A stretch of 20,218 bases of DNA from Polaromonas sp. (GTDB lineage Bacteria; Pseudomonadota; Gammaproteobacteria; Burkholderiales; Burkholderiaceae_C): the NCBI GenBank assembly GCA_025362825.1, contig JANYFF010000325.1:1-20218 (forward strand). The letters run 5' to 3'. Position 1 is the stretch's first letter, and each line of letters begins with the position of its first letter. Under the pieces are notes generated by a model. The model saw only the letters and a program-made list of their open reading frames with translations, did not search any database and was not told where the DNA came from. Of this stretch, positions 1-6,510 are shown piece by piece. Made by a program: the position numbers and the translations under genes.

Positions 1-1
1 A

Positions 2-574
2 ATGATCGCTGTGTTGCTGGTGTGTGCGGCGCCGGTTATCGCGTCATATTTCACTTATTACGTGGTCCGGCCTGAAGGCCGCCGCAACTACGGTGAACTG
101 GTAGACCCACAAAGACCTTTGCCGGCCATGCGTACCAGCGCGCTTGACGGTCAAGCCAGTGAGTTGACGGCGCTCAAGGGCCAGTGGCTGCTGATGAGCG
201 TCGCCAGTGCCGCTTGTGACCAGGCCTGCCGGCAGCGCCTGTATTTCCAGCGGCAATTGCGCGAGGCGCTCGGCAAGGAAAAAGACCGGCTGGACTGGGT
301 CTGGCTCGTGACCGACGACGCGCCCATTGACGCCCGCCTGCGGCCGGCGCTTAACTCATCAACCGCGCTTCGGGTGCCCTCTGCCGCTCTGGCGCAATGG
401 CTGCCGCCTGCTGCTGGCCAGCACGTCGAAGACCATCTTTACCTGGTCGATCCACTCGGCAACCTGATGATGCGTTTTCCGGCCAACATGGATACCGCCG
501 GCGCTGCAAGTGCCAAGCGCGATCTGGATCGCCTGCTACGCGCTTCCGCCAGTTGGGACAAGGAAGGCCGGTGA
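2..574 (+). CDS. SCO-like thioredoxin-fold membrane protein of the cytochrome oxidase cluster, probably 5'-truncated
   Basis: The reading frame is open from the first ATG at the window edge, so the true start is probably upstream and only the C-terminal ~190 residues are visible. Residues 2-22 form one hydrophobic anchor, followed by a periplasmic domain. Cys72 and Cys76 form a CxxxC pair, and a His at about 145 precedes a YLVD-PLGN strand. This is the same Cys/Cys/His order as in SCO1 copper chaperones, although overall similarity is low. Burkholderiales often carry such a gene, annotated hypothetical, between the SURF1 gene and cox15. That placement suggests a thiol or copper role in maturing the aa3 oxidase, which is inference. 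The family assignment is from motif spacing only; it could be a redox-only thioredoxin relative. Confidence 0.75.
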   Translation: MIAVLLVCAAPVIASYFTYYVVRPEGRRNYGELVDPQRPLPAMRTSALDGQASELTALKGQWLLMSVASAACDQACRQRLYFQRQLREALGKEKDRLDWVWLVTDDAPIDARLRPALNSSTALRVPSAALAQWLPPAAGQHVEDHLYLVDPLGNLMMRFPANMDTAGAASAKRDLDRLLRASASWDKEGR

Positions 575-577
575 GGA

Positions 578-735
578 TGACCCCCACGCTTGTCGCTTCG
601 CGTACTGCGCTCCCCCCCGGGGGGGCTGTGCTTGCTTGGGGCGGCCCGGCGCTGCGTATGGTGACCCCCACGCTCCCCACTTCGTGTGGTTCGCTGCCCT
701 CCGAGGGGGCCGCTGCGCCTGCGGACTGGCGGAGC
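578..735. repeat. Two tandem copies of a GC-rich repeat, ~84-bp period
   Basis: Copy 1 begins at 578 and copy 2 at 662; both open with TGACCCCCACGCT. They stay alignable for about 70 bases through CTTCG, a C-rich/G-rich palindrome and a GGGGC/GGGGGCC segment. Copy 1 contains C7 directly followed by G7 (612-625), a potential hairpin. I recall very similar sequences scattered between genes of Comamonadaceae genomes, so this is probably a dispersed family repeat and not a gene. It fills most of the 264-base gap before cox15. Several open frames cross it but none has coding character. The remainder, 736-838, shows nothing further that I can name. Confidence 0.7.
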
Positions 736-838
736 CAGATCCGCGGCCCTGGCTGGCAAGACCAGATCACCGCAATCACACGCATTTGCAAGTTGAAGCC
801 GCGGGACCGGCTATGTCAGGTCGCGGTTGGACGGGTCC

Positions 839-1984
839 ATGGCTGACCTCTACAACCTTAGCCCGGCGATACGCCTGATGATCACGGGCCTGATCGTGGC
901 TTTGGGTCCGTTGGCCTGGGTCTGGCTGCGCAAGCGCAATTCTCCGGTAGCGCAGCGTCTGCGCATGCTGACGCTGGTGACGCTTTTCCTCACCTTTGAC
1001 CTGGTCGTGTTTGGCGCGTTCACGCGGCTCACCGACTCTGGTCTAGGCTGTCCCGACTGGCCGGGCTGCTATGGCCACGCCAGCCCGGTGGGCGCGCAGC
1101 TGCATATCGAGGCGGCACAGGCGGCCATGCCCAGCGGCCCCGTCACGCATCCCAAGGCCTGGATTGAAATGATTCACCGCTATCTGGCGACCGGCGTGGG
1201 AGTGATGATTCTTACTCTGACCGTGACCAGTTGGCTGGAGCGCTCACGAGTACAGATTTCTCCATGGTGGCCTACGTTGACGTTACTGTGGGTTTGCCTG
1301 CAGGGCGCATTTGGCGCGCTCACCGTCACGATGAAACTGTTTCCCGTCATCGTCACCCTGCACCTGCTGGGCGGCATGGTGCTGCTGGCCTTGCTGAAAG
1401 TGCAGTCTGTGCGTTATGCCCAGGCGCAGGGTGAGCAGGCATCCGTGCCGCTGAAAGGTACGACGCATGCGCTCGTACGGGCGGCAGTTGCGCTGCTGTG
1501 GCTACAGATCGCACTCGGCGGCTGGGTCAGCACCAACTACGCCGTGCTGGCCTGTACTGAGTTCCCCGCCTGCCAGAACTCGCTTTGGCCGGCGATGAAT
1601 TTCTCTGAAGGCTTTACTCTCTGGCGCGCTTTGGGCGCCAGCGCTGACGGTGGCAACATCAGCTTCCAGGCGCTGACGGCCATCCACTATGTGCATCGCC
1701 TCAGTGCCTATCTTGTCTTTACCGTGCTGCTGGCGCTGGCATGGCGTCTGTATCGCCTGAGTGCGCTGCGCAGCCAGGCGAAATGGCTGGCCGGGCTGAC
1801 CGTGCTGCAGGTCGCCACCGGGCTTGGCAATGTCTTGCTGGGCTGGCCATTAGCCGCTGCAGTGCTGCATACAGGCGGTGCAGCGGCGCTGGTGATCGTG
1901 CTGACGGGCGTTGTGGCCGGCAGCCGCAATGCGCTGGGCACGGTAAGCGCCTCCAAATTCAGTTCTTCGAGATTGCTCGCATGA
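839..1984 (+). CDS. ctaA: Heme A synthase (COX15/CtaA family)
   Basis: This integral membrane enzyme oxidises the C8 methyl of heme O to a formyl group, giving heme A for aa3-type oxidase. The protein has 381 residues and about eight hydrophobic helices. The family signature FTRLTDSGLGCPDWPGCYG is present. The four conserved heme-ligand histidines are visible in helices at about 113 (IHRYLATG), 175 (TLHLLGG), 286 (VHRLSA) and 344 (LHTGG). I chose ATG 839 because MADLYNLSP resembles the usual family start; an in-frame TTG at 827 would add four residues, and neither has a strong ribosome site. Its stop overlaps the ctaB start by four bases (ATGA), so the two are probably translationally coupled. 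Function is assigned from the family with high confidence. The alternative gene name is cox15. Confidence 0.95.
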   Translation: MADLYNLSPAIRLMITGLIVALGPLAWVWLRKRNSPVAQRLRMLTLVTLFLTFDLVVFGAFTRLTDSGLGCPDWPGCYGHASPVGAQLHIEAAQAAMPSGPVTHPKAWIEMIHRYLATGVGVMILTLTVTSWLERSRVQISPWWPTLTLLWVCLQGAFGALTVTMKLFPVIVTLHLLGGMVLLALLKVQSVRYAQAQGEQASVPLKGTTHALVRAAVALLWLQIALGGWVSTNYAVLACTEFPACQNSLWPAMNFSEGFTLWRALGASADGGNISFQALTAIHYVHRLSAYLVFTVLLALAWRLYRLSALRSQAKWLAGLTVLQVATGLGNVLLGWPLAAAVLHTGGAAALVIVLTGVVAGSRNALGTVSASKFSSSRLLA

Positions 1985-2910
1985 ACCCCATCGATCCATC
2001 CATCGCAGTTGACCTGCCCGTCAGGGCGGTGCCGTCAAAGTTCAGGCAGTTTTATTCGTTGACGAAGCCGCGCGTAGTGCAGCTGATCGTGTTTTGCGCC
2101 CTGATTGGCATGGTGCTGGCGGTGCCCGGTGTGCCCGGCTGGCCTGAGGTGCAGCGCGCGCTGGTAGCCTGCGCTGGCATCTGGCTGGTGGCCGGCGCGG
2201 CGGCGGCCTTCAATTGCCTGGTTGAGCAGGGCATCGACTCGCGCATGAAGCGCACGTCCTGGCGCGCTACCGCGCAGGGCCAGATCAGCAACCCGCTGAC
2301 GCTGACTTTTTCAGCAGCGTTGTGCGCTGTTGGCTCGGCCATTTTGTACTGGTGGGTGAATCCGCTCACCATGTGGCTGACCTTCGCCACCTTTGTAGGC
2401 TACGCAGTGATTTATACCGTCATCCTCAAGCCGATGACGCCGCAAAACATCGTGATCGGCGGCGCATCGGGCGCCATGCCGCCGGTGCTGGGCTGGGCCG
2501 CCATGACCGGTTCGGTTGGCCCCGAGGCCTTGATCCTTTTCCTGATTATTTTTCTCTGGACGCCACCGCACTTTTGGGCGCTGGCACTGTATCGTGTTGA
2601 GGACTACCGCAAGGCCGGCCTGCCCATGCTGCCCGTCACGCACGGGAACGAATTCACCCGCCTGCAAGTCTTCCTCTACACCTTGGTGCTGTTTCCGGCC
2701 TGCCTCATGCCTTTTGCATTTCACATGAGCGGCTGGCTGTACCTGGTGGCCGCGGTGGGTTTGAGTATGGGGTTCAGCTGGTATGGCTGGCGCCTGTGGC
2801 GTAATTACTCCGATGCACTGGCGCGCAAGACATTCCGCTTTTCATTGATTCACCTGTCGGTCCTGTTTGCGGCGCTGCTGCTGGACCACTACTTCGTTCA
2901 GGCTTTTTAA
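1981..2910 (+). CDS. ctaB: Protoheme IX farnesyltransferase (heme O synthase)
   Basis: This UbiA-family membrane prenyltransferase attaches farnesyl to the vinyl group of protoheme IX to make heme O, the substrate of the preceding heme A synthase. The protein has 309 residues with about eight or nine membrane helices. The first polyprenyl/Mg site reads N78-CLV-E82-QGI-D86 followed by SRMKRT. This is the N-x3-D/E-x3-D pattern, with Glu in the second position as I recall for betaproteobacterial homologues. The second conserved loop, DYRKAGLPMLPV, is at about 208-219. The start is ATG 1981, overlapping the cox15 stop. An extended frame upstream to 1741 is only the overlap with cox15. The stop is directly followed by the SCO start with zero spacing. 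Confidence 0.96.
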   Translation: MNPIDPSIAVDLPVRAVPSKFRQFYSLTKPRVVQLIVFCALIGMVLAVPGVPGWPEVQRALVACAGIWLVAGAAAAFNCLVEQGIDSRMKRTSWRATAQGQISNPLTLTFSAALCAVGSAILYWWVNPLTMWLTFATFVGYAVIYTVILKPMTPQNIVIGGASGAMPPVLGWAAMTGSVGPEALILFLIIFLWTPPHFWALALYRVEDYRKAGLPMLPVTHGNEFTRLQVFLYTLVLFPACLMPFAFHMSGWLYLVAAVGLSMGFSWYGWRLWRNYSDALARKTFRFSLIHLSVLFAALLLDHYFVQAF

Positions 2911-3531
2911 ATGACACACCACGGCAGGCGCAATGCTATTAAATTAATAGCTGGAGTGGCCGTTATTGCGGGGGCTACAGGCGTTTTGACTGCTTGCGCA
3001 CCAGAAGAAAAGCCGCAATTCAAAAGTATCGACCTCACCGGTGCCGATTACGCTAAGGATTTTTCCCTGCCCGACCAGTTCGGTAACGTCCGCACGCTCA
3101 AGGACTTTGCCGGCAAGGTCGTGGTGGTGTTTTTCGGTTTCACCCAGTGCCCCGATGTCTGCCCGACCTCCATGGCCGAGCTTGCCGGCATCCGAAAGGC
3201 TCTGGGGGCAGACGGCGACAAGCTGCAGGCCATCTTCATCACGGTCGACCCGGAGCGCGATACACCCGAGCTGCTCAAGGCCTATATGGGCAATTTCGAT
3301 CCCACCTTTCTCGCCCTGCGGCCCGGCATGGACAAACTGCCCGACGTCGCCAAAGACTTCAAGGTGTACTACAAAAAGGTCGACGGCAAGACACCCGGCA
3401 GCTACAGCATGGACCACTCCGCCGGCAGCTACGTATATGACACCCGTGGCCGTGTGCGCCTGTACAGCCGTTACGGCACGGGTCCTGAAGGGCTGACTTC
3501 AGATATCCGGCTGCTACTTAAAGGCGCCTAA
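2911..3531 (+). CDS. SCO1/SenC-family copper chaperone lipoprotein
   Basis: SCO proteins bind copper and use thiol chemistry to assemble the CuA centre of cytochrome c oxidase. This 206-residue protein starts with a basic N-terminus and a hydrophobic stretch ending in a lipobox (LTAC, Cys29), so it is predicted to be an inner- or outer-membrane-anchored periplasmic lipoprotein. The copper ligands are all visible: CPDVCP (Cys80, Cys84) and the distal His169 in MDHSAG. The ATG follows the ctaB TAA without a gap, implying the same mRNA. Codons 8-15 contain a 17-bp palindrome with a rare TTA and ATA codon (see the repeat at 2935). It is the last gene before the terminator at 3556. Confidence 0.93.
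   Translation: MTHHGRRNAIKLIAGVAVIAGATGVLTACAPEEKPQFKSIDLTGADYAKDFSLPDQFGNVRTLKDFAGKVVVVFFGFTQCPDVCPTSMAELAGIRKALGADGDKLQAIFITVDPERDTPELLKAYMGNFDPTFLALRPGMDKLPDVAKDFKVYYKKVDGKTPGSYSMDHSAGSYVYDTRGRVRLYSRYGTGPEGLTSDIRLLLKGA
2935..2951. repeat. 17-bp perfect palindrome GCTATTAA-A-TTAATAGC inside the SCO signal peptide
   Basis: Eight-base arms flank a single A. A near copy lies on the opposite strand at 16566-16582 (15 of 17 positions match when reverse complemented). A looser relative starts at 10973. I recall this AT-rich palindrome as a common dispersed short repeat in Comamonadaceae genomes. Here it encodes residues 9-14 of the SCO lipoprotein signal sequence and brings in TTA and ATA codons, which stand out in this GC-rich gene. 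Confidence 0.6.
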
Positions 3532-3555
3532 GGCTTAGCGCCCGTCGCATGCGTA

Positions 3556-3591
3556 AAAAAGCCATTCCGGCTTGCGCGGGAATGGCTTTTT
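3556..3591. terminator. Bidirectional rho-independent terminator between sco and rpoH
   Basis: AAAAAGCCATTCC (3556-3568) pairs perfectly over 13 bases with GGAATGGCTTTTT (3579-3591) around a 10-base loop. The outer A/T pairs supply a T tract on either strand, so it can end both the sco transcript (+, gene end 3531) and the convergent rpoH transcript (-, gene end 3606). Confidence 0.92.
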
Positions 3592-3605
3592 GATGGAAAA
3601 ACCAA

Positions 3606-4580
3606 TCAGGCGTAGGCCGCCAGGGTTTTCTTCATCTTTTTCATCGCTGCCACTTCGATCTGGCGAATGCGCTCAGCGCTCACGCTGTATTCAGCTGCCA
3701 GATCATGTAGCGTCATGCCACCTGAACCATCGTCGTTAACCTTTAACCAGCGCTCTTCAACAATCCGGCGCGAGCGTGCATCCAGCTCGTTCAGCGCGGT
3801 AGCAATGCCGTCACTGGCCAAGTGATCGCGGGCACGCGACTCCATCAGCGCGGTTGGTTCTTGCGTCGCGTCGGCCAAATAGGCAATCGGGCCAAAGGCG
3901 TCTTCGCCGTCATCGCTGGGGCTCGGGTCAAGCAGCACGTCGCCGCCCGACATGCGCTGCTCCATCTCGATGACTTCCTCGCGCTTGACGTTCAGCGTCT
4001 TTGCCATCGAGTCAATCTGCCCCGCAGTCAGCGTGTCACGGTGCGTCGCCACATCGGCGTCGTCCTTGAAACCCTGTTTCATGGAGCGCAGGTTGAAAAA
4101 CAGCTTGCGCTGAGCCTTGGTGGTCGCCACCTTGACCATGCGCCAGTTTTTCAGGATGTACTCATGCATCTCGGCCTTGATCCAGTGCAGCGCATAGCTC
4201 ACCAGCCGGACACCCTGGTCCGGGTCAAAGCGGCGCACTGCTTTCATCAAGCCGATATTGCCCTCCTGGATCAGGTCGCCATGCGGCAGGCCATAACCCA
4301 GGTATTTGCGGGAAGTCGACACTACAAGCCGCAAGTGAGAGAGCACTAACTTCTCGGCGGACTCAATGTCGTTGTTTTCCCTAAGTTGGCGCGAAAACGC
4401 CTGTTCCTGCTCCAGAGTAAGCATGGGCAAGCGGTTAACTGCAGAAATATAGGCATCCAGGTTGCCCAGAGGCGGCAACAGGGACCACGGATTCACACCA
4501 GCCACGGCGCTGGCGGAAGCAGCGGAGGCGGGGACCAGGCCTTTGTAGGTCAGGTTTGGTGAGGCAAGAGCATAAGACAC
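3606..4580 (-). CDS. rpoH: RNA polymerase heat-shock sigma factor sigma-32
   Basis: This sigma factor directs RNA polymerase to heat-shock promoters (chaperones and proteases). The protein has 324 residues, somewhat longer than the 284 of E. coli, mainly through an Ala/Ser-rich N-terminal extension of about 30 residues. Region 2 is clear: GDLIQEGNIGLMKAVRRFD at 101-119 and the SYALHWIKAEMHEYI helix. The RpoH box QRKLFFNLR is at 157-165, which separates it from RpoD/RpoS. The region 4.2 helix-turn-helix is about 290-310 (LHDLAAEYSVSAERIRQIE). The start is GTG at 4580, preceded by AAGGAG with seven bases of spacing. The gene stands alone, with its own promoter and a CIRCE operator upstream and a shared terminator downstream. 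Confidence 0.97.
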   Translation of the reverse strand: MSYALASPNLTYKGLVPASAASASAVAGVNPWSLLPPLGNLDAYISAVNRLPMLTLEQEQAFSRQLRENNDIESAEKLVLSHLRLVVSTSRKYLGYGLPHGDLIQEGNIGLMKAVRRFDPDQGVRLVSYALHWIKAEMHEYILKNWRMVKVATTKAQRKLFFNLRSMKQGFKDDADVATHRDTLTAGQIDSMAKTLNVKREEVIEMEQRMSGGDVLLDPSPSDDGEDAFGPIAYLADATQEPTALMESRARDHLASDGIATALNELDARSRRIVEERWLKVNDDGSGGMTLHDLAAEYSVSAERIRQIEVAAMKKMKKTLAAYA

Positions 4581-4607
4581 AGCAAAACTCCTTCGTTCTA
4601 GGGCTAA

Positions 4608-4637
4608 ATATTAGCACTCTGTTGGAGAGAGTGCTAA
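4608..4637 (-). promoter_or_regulatory. Predicted sigma-70-type promoter of rpoH
   Basis: Read on the - strand, a -35-like TTAGCA (4637-4632) and a -10 TAATAT (4613-4608) are separated by 18 bases. Transcription would start near 4600, leaving a leader of about 20 bases that contains the AAGGAG ribosome site. The -35 and -10 hexamers are each partly made of one CIRCE arm, so HrcA binding would cover the promoter. The promoter is inferred; the hexamers are seen. Confidence 0.5.
4611..4637. promoter_or_regulatory. Perfect CIRCE operator (HrcA binding site) upstream of rpoH
   Basis: TTAGCACTC (4611-4619), nine bases, then GAGTGCTAA (4629-4637). Both arms match the consensus TTAGCACTC-N9-GAGTGCTAA exactly. 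CIRCE is the operator of the heat-shock repressor HrcA, normally in front of groESL and dnaK/grpE. Here it lies 31-57 bases upstream of the rpoH start, over the predicted promoter. This suggests HrcA represses synthesis of sigma-32 in the absence of stress. Confidence 0.93.
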
Positions 4638-4776
4638 GCAGTAAGTTCAATTGCCCGAACGGCAAATGGCTAATCAGTAAAAACCCTGTGTTTACTCTAC
4701 CGCGGGACAGGAGAGTTGTTGGTGGCTTATTTAGAGATGGTTTGCGTAGGCGCAAGGCTTGCCGCTTTTTTTTGAG

Positions 4777-4807
4777 TGGCCAGTGCCTGGCGGTGACAGG
4801 ATGGCCA
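4777..4807. other. Imperfect inverted repeat upstream of the small lipoprotein gene
   Basis: TGGCCA (4777-4782) and CCTG (4786-4789) can pair with CAGG (4797-4800) and TGGCCA (4802-4807) around a 7-base loop, with a 3/1 internal loop. It lies in the rpoH/lipoprotein divergent gap, 54 bases before the ATG at 4861. A T8-run lies on its left side, the wrong side for a terminator of a + transcript, and it is no terminator for a - transcript either. It may be an operator or leader structure; function is unknown. Confidence 0.35.
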
Positions 4808-4860
4808 TGTAACAAACAAACTTTACGTGAACTGTGCCGCTACAGCGCTGTCCAACAACC

Positions 4861-5214
4861 ATGAACACCAAATTACAAGGCGTGGCGAACCGCCTTACCT
4901 TCTCGCTGGTCCTTCTCTGCACTCTGGGCGGCTGTGCCGTGTACCCAGCCCCGGGACCCTACGCTGTGCCCTACGCGTACGGCACCAATGCCAACGGACA
5001 ACCGGTTTATGCGGCACCTCCTGTGTACGTCGCGCCCGTTTATTCGCCAAGCCCTTACTACTATGATCCGTTGTATGTCGGTCCGCCGCTGTCACTCAAT
5101 TTTGGCTACCAGTCGTGGGGTGGTTACCGCAACTACGGCCCCTCATATCGCAGTGGCTACCGTGGAGGTTACAGGGGTGGCTATCGCGGTGGGCCAGGCC
5201 GGTCGCACCGTTGA
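4861..5214 (+). CDS. Small Tyr/Pro/Gly/Arg-rich lipoprotein of unknown function
   Basis: The protein has 117 residues. Residues 1-24 form a lipoprotein signal ending in the lipobox LGGC (Cys25), so export and lipidation are predicted. The mature part is rich in Tyr, Pro and Val (repeated VYAAPPVY, YVAPVY, YYYDPLYVGPP). It ends in a basic Tyr-Arg-Gly-Gly repeat, YRGGYRGGYRGG, followed by PGRSHR. The repeat units use different synonymous codons, so the peptide pattern itself seems to be kept. I chose ATG 4861 because it gives a proper signal peptide; no strong ribosome site precedes it, and a GTG at 4834 is the alternative. It resembles short surface-type lipoproteins seen in betaproteobacteria, but I do not recognise a named family. 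It is divergent from rpoH. Confidence 0.75.
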   Translation: MNTKLQGVANRLTFSLVLLCTLGGCAVYPAPGPYAVPYAYGTNANGQPVYAAPPVYVAPVYSPSPYYYDPLYVGPPLSLNFGYQSWGGYRNYGPSYRSGYRGGYRGGYRGGPGRSHR

Positions 5215-5293
5215 GAGGTGGTGCTGAAAGCGTTTTACAGACCGTTTAAAAGCTTTTGAGTGCGCAGGCGATATCGGCCATTCTGGTCAAACT

Positions 5294-6445
5294 TTAGTCG
5301 TTGAAGATGAAGCTTCGGTCGATATTGCCTATGGCGGACGTCCCGCACAGCTGCATGGTACGTACCAGCTCGTCCTTCAGAATTTCCAGCGCACGTTGGG
5401 CTCCGGCTTCTCCGGCGGCAGACACACCATACAGGGTGGCTCGCCCAGTCATTACACCCGCAGCGCCCATGGCGAGTGCCTTAAAAATGTCGGCGCCCCT
5501 GCGGATACCGCCATCGAGCAATATGGGAATTCGCCCCTCGACTGCCCGTACGATGCCCGCAAGCGCGTCCAGCGTGGCCACTGCGCCATCAAGCTGGCGG
5601 CCACCATGGTTGGAAACGACCAGGGCGTCGCAGCCCATATCCGCCACTCGCACCGCATCGTGCGGGTTGAGGATGCCTTTGATGATCAGCTTGCGTGGCC
5701 AGGTGTCCCGGATTTTTTGCAGGCTCTCCCAGTTAAATGCGGGATCGTAGTTGCGCCCCACGGATGAGGCGATCGCCGAAGCGTTGGTGGTCTGGCTCTC
5801 CAGTCCGATCAGGTTTTCCATCACCGGCATGCCGTAGCGGACGATGTCGGATAGCCAGCTCGGATGTTGCGCGAAGTCCAGCATGTTCTTTGGCGTAAAA
5901 CGAAAAGGGACCGCGAAATCGTTGCGGAAATCCCGCTCCCGTTTGCCGCCAACCGGCAGGTCAACGGTGATGACCAGTGCTTCGTAGTCTGCCGCGTAGG
6001 CACGATCAATCAATGACGCAAGAAAGGGCTTGTTGCGCAGGATGTAGGCCTGGAACCAGAGCCGGCCTGGTGCCGCTTTCGCGATCTGTTCAATCGACGC
6101 TGTCGCTGTGGACGAAAGCGTATAAGGAATGCCGGCCGCTGCAGCCGCACGCGCAATCGCGATGTCCCCGCCGCGCCGGCCAAAGCCGACGGCACCGGTC
6201 GGTGCGATGGCGATTGGCAGGCGGGCCTGCTTGCCAACAATCAGGGCATTGGTATCGATCGCCGATACATCGGTAAGGACCCGCGGCAGTAGCCGCCTGC
6301 GCTGGTAGGCCGCAACATTGTCCCGCAGCGTCTTCTCGTCTTCGGCGCCACCATCAAAGAAATCGAAAATCGCCCTGGGCAGTCTCTGCCGGGCGGCCAG
6401 ACGCAAATCCTCAATGGAATAGGCTTTCGACACTTGCTTGGACAT
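5294..6445 (-). CDS. FMN-dependent alpha-hydroxyacid dehydrogenase/oxidase (LldD/mandelate dehydrogenase family)
   Basis: Enzymes of this family oxidise an L-2-hydroxyacid to a 2-oxoacid using FMN. The 383-residue protein is a complete TIM barrel. The active-site signature SNHGGRQLDG is at 278-287 with catalytic His280 and Arg283. Lys256 sits in IIKGI, the FMN-lysine position, and phosphate loops are visible in LLDGGIRRGADIFKALAMGA and GRATLYG. Tyr134 (WFQAYI) matches one substrate Tyr of mandelate and lactate dehydrogenases. The other, in the N-terminal DYxxGG motif, appears as Phe29 in FDFFDGG. The motif VDLPVGGKRERDFRN resembles mandelate dehydrogenase. No long insertion with an extra membrane segment is obvious. 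It is the last gene of the - strand operon, 65 bases after the Bug gene. The substrate is unknown. Confidence 0.9.
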   Translation of the reverse strand: MSKQVSKAYSIEDLRLAARQRLPRAIFDFFDGGAEDEKTLRDNVAAYQRRRLLPRVLTDVSAIDTNALIVGKQARLPIAIAPTGAVGFGRRGGDIAIARAAAAAGIPYTLSSTATASIEQIAKAAPGRLWFQAYILRNKPFLASLIDRAYAADYEALVITVDLPVGGKRERDFRNDFAVPFRFTPKNMLDFAQHPSWLSDIVRYGMPVMENLIGLESQTTNASAIASSVGRNYDPAFNWESLQKIRDTWPRKLIIKGILNPHDAVRVADMGCDALVVSNHGGRQLDGAVATLDALAGIVRAVEGRIPILLDGGIRRGADIFKALAMGAAGVMTGRATLYGVSAAGEAGAQRALEILKDELVRTMQLCGTSAIGNIDRSFIFND

Positions 6446-6510
6446 GGGATTTTGTATTGATTTTTTCTATCGAGACGGGGGCGCAAACTGCTGCCCCGGC
6501 GCCTGCATCA

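Noticed and set aside
612..625. C7G7 run as a terminator
   Set aside because: The arms have no room for a loop and no T tract follows; it is treated as part of the dispersed repeat.
397..846. Overlapping open frames across the repeat before cox15
   Set aside because: They cross the tandem GC-rich repeat, lack ribosome sites and family character, and are best explained by base composition.
1741..1980. Upstream extension of the ctaB reading frame
   Set aside because: It runs inside cox15 in another frame; ctaB homologues begin at the ATG overlapping the cox15 stop.
4581..4607. RNA thermometer in the rpoH leader, as in E. coli
   Set aside because: The predicted leader is only about 20 bases and shows no stem hiding the AAGGAG site; regulation by CIRCE is better supported. 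Structure within the coding part was not excluded.
4435..4815. - strand open frame upstream of rpoH
   Set aside because: It overlaps the rpoH N-terminus in another frame and runs through the CIRCE/promoter; composition and content are not protein-like.
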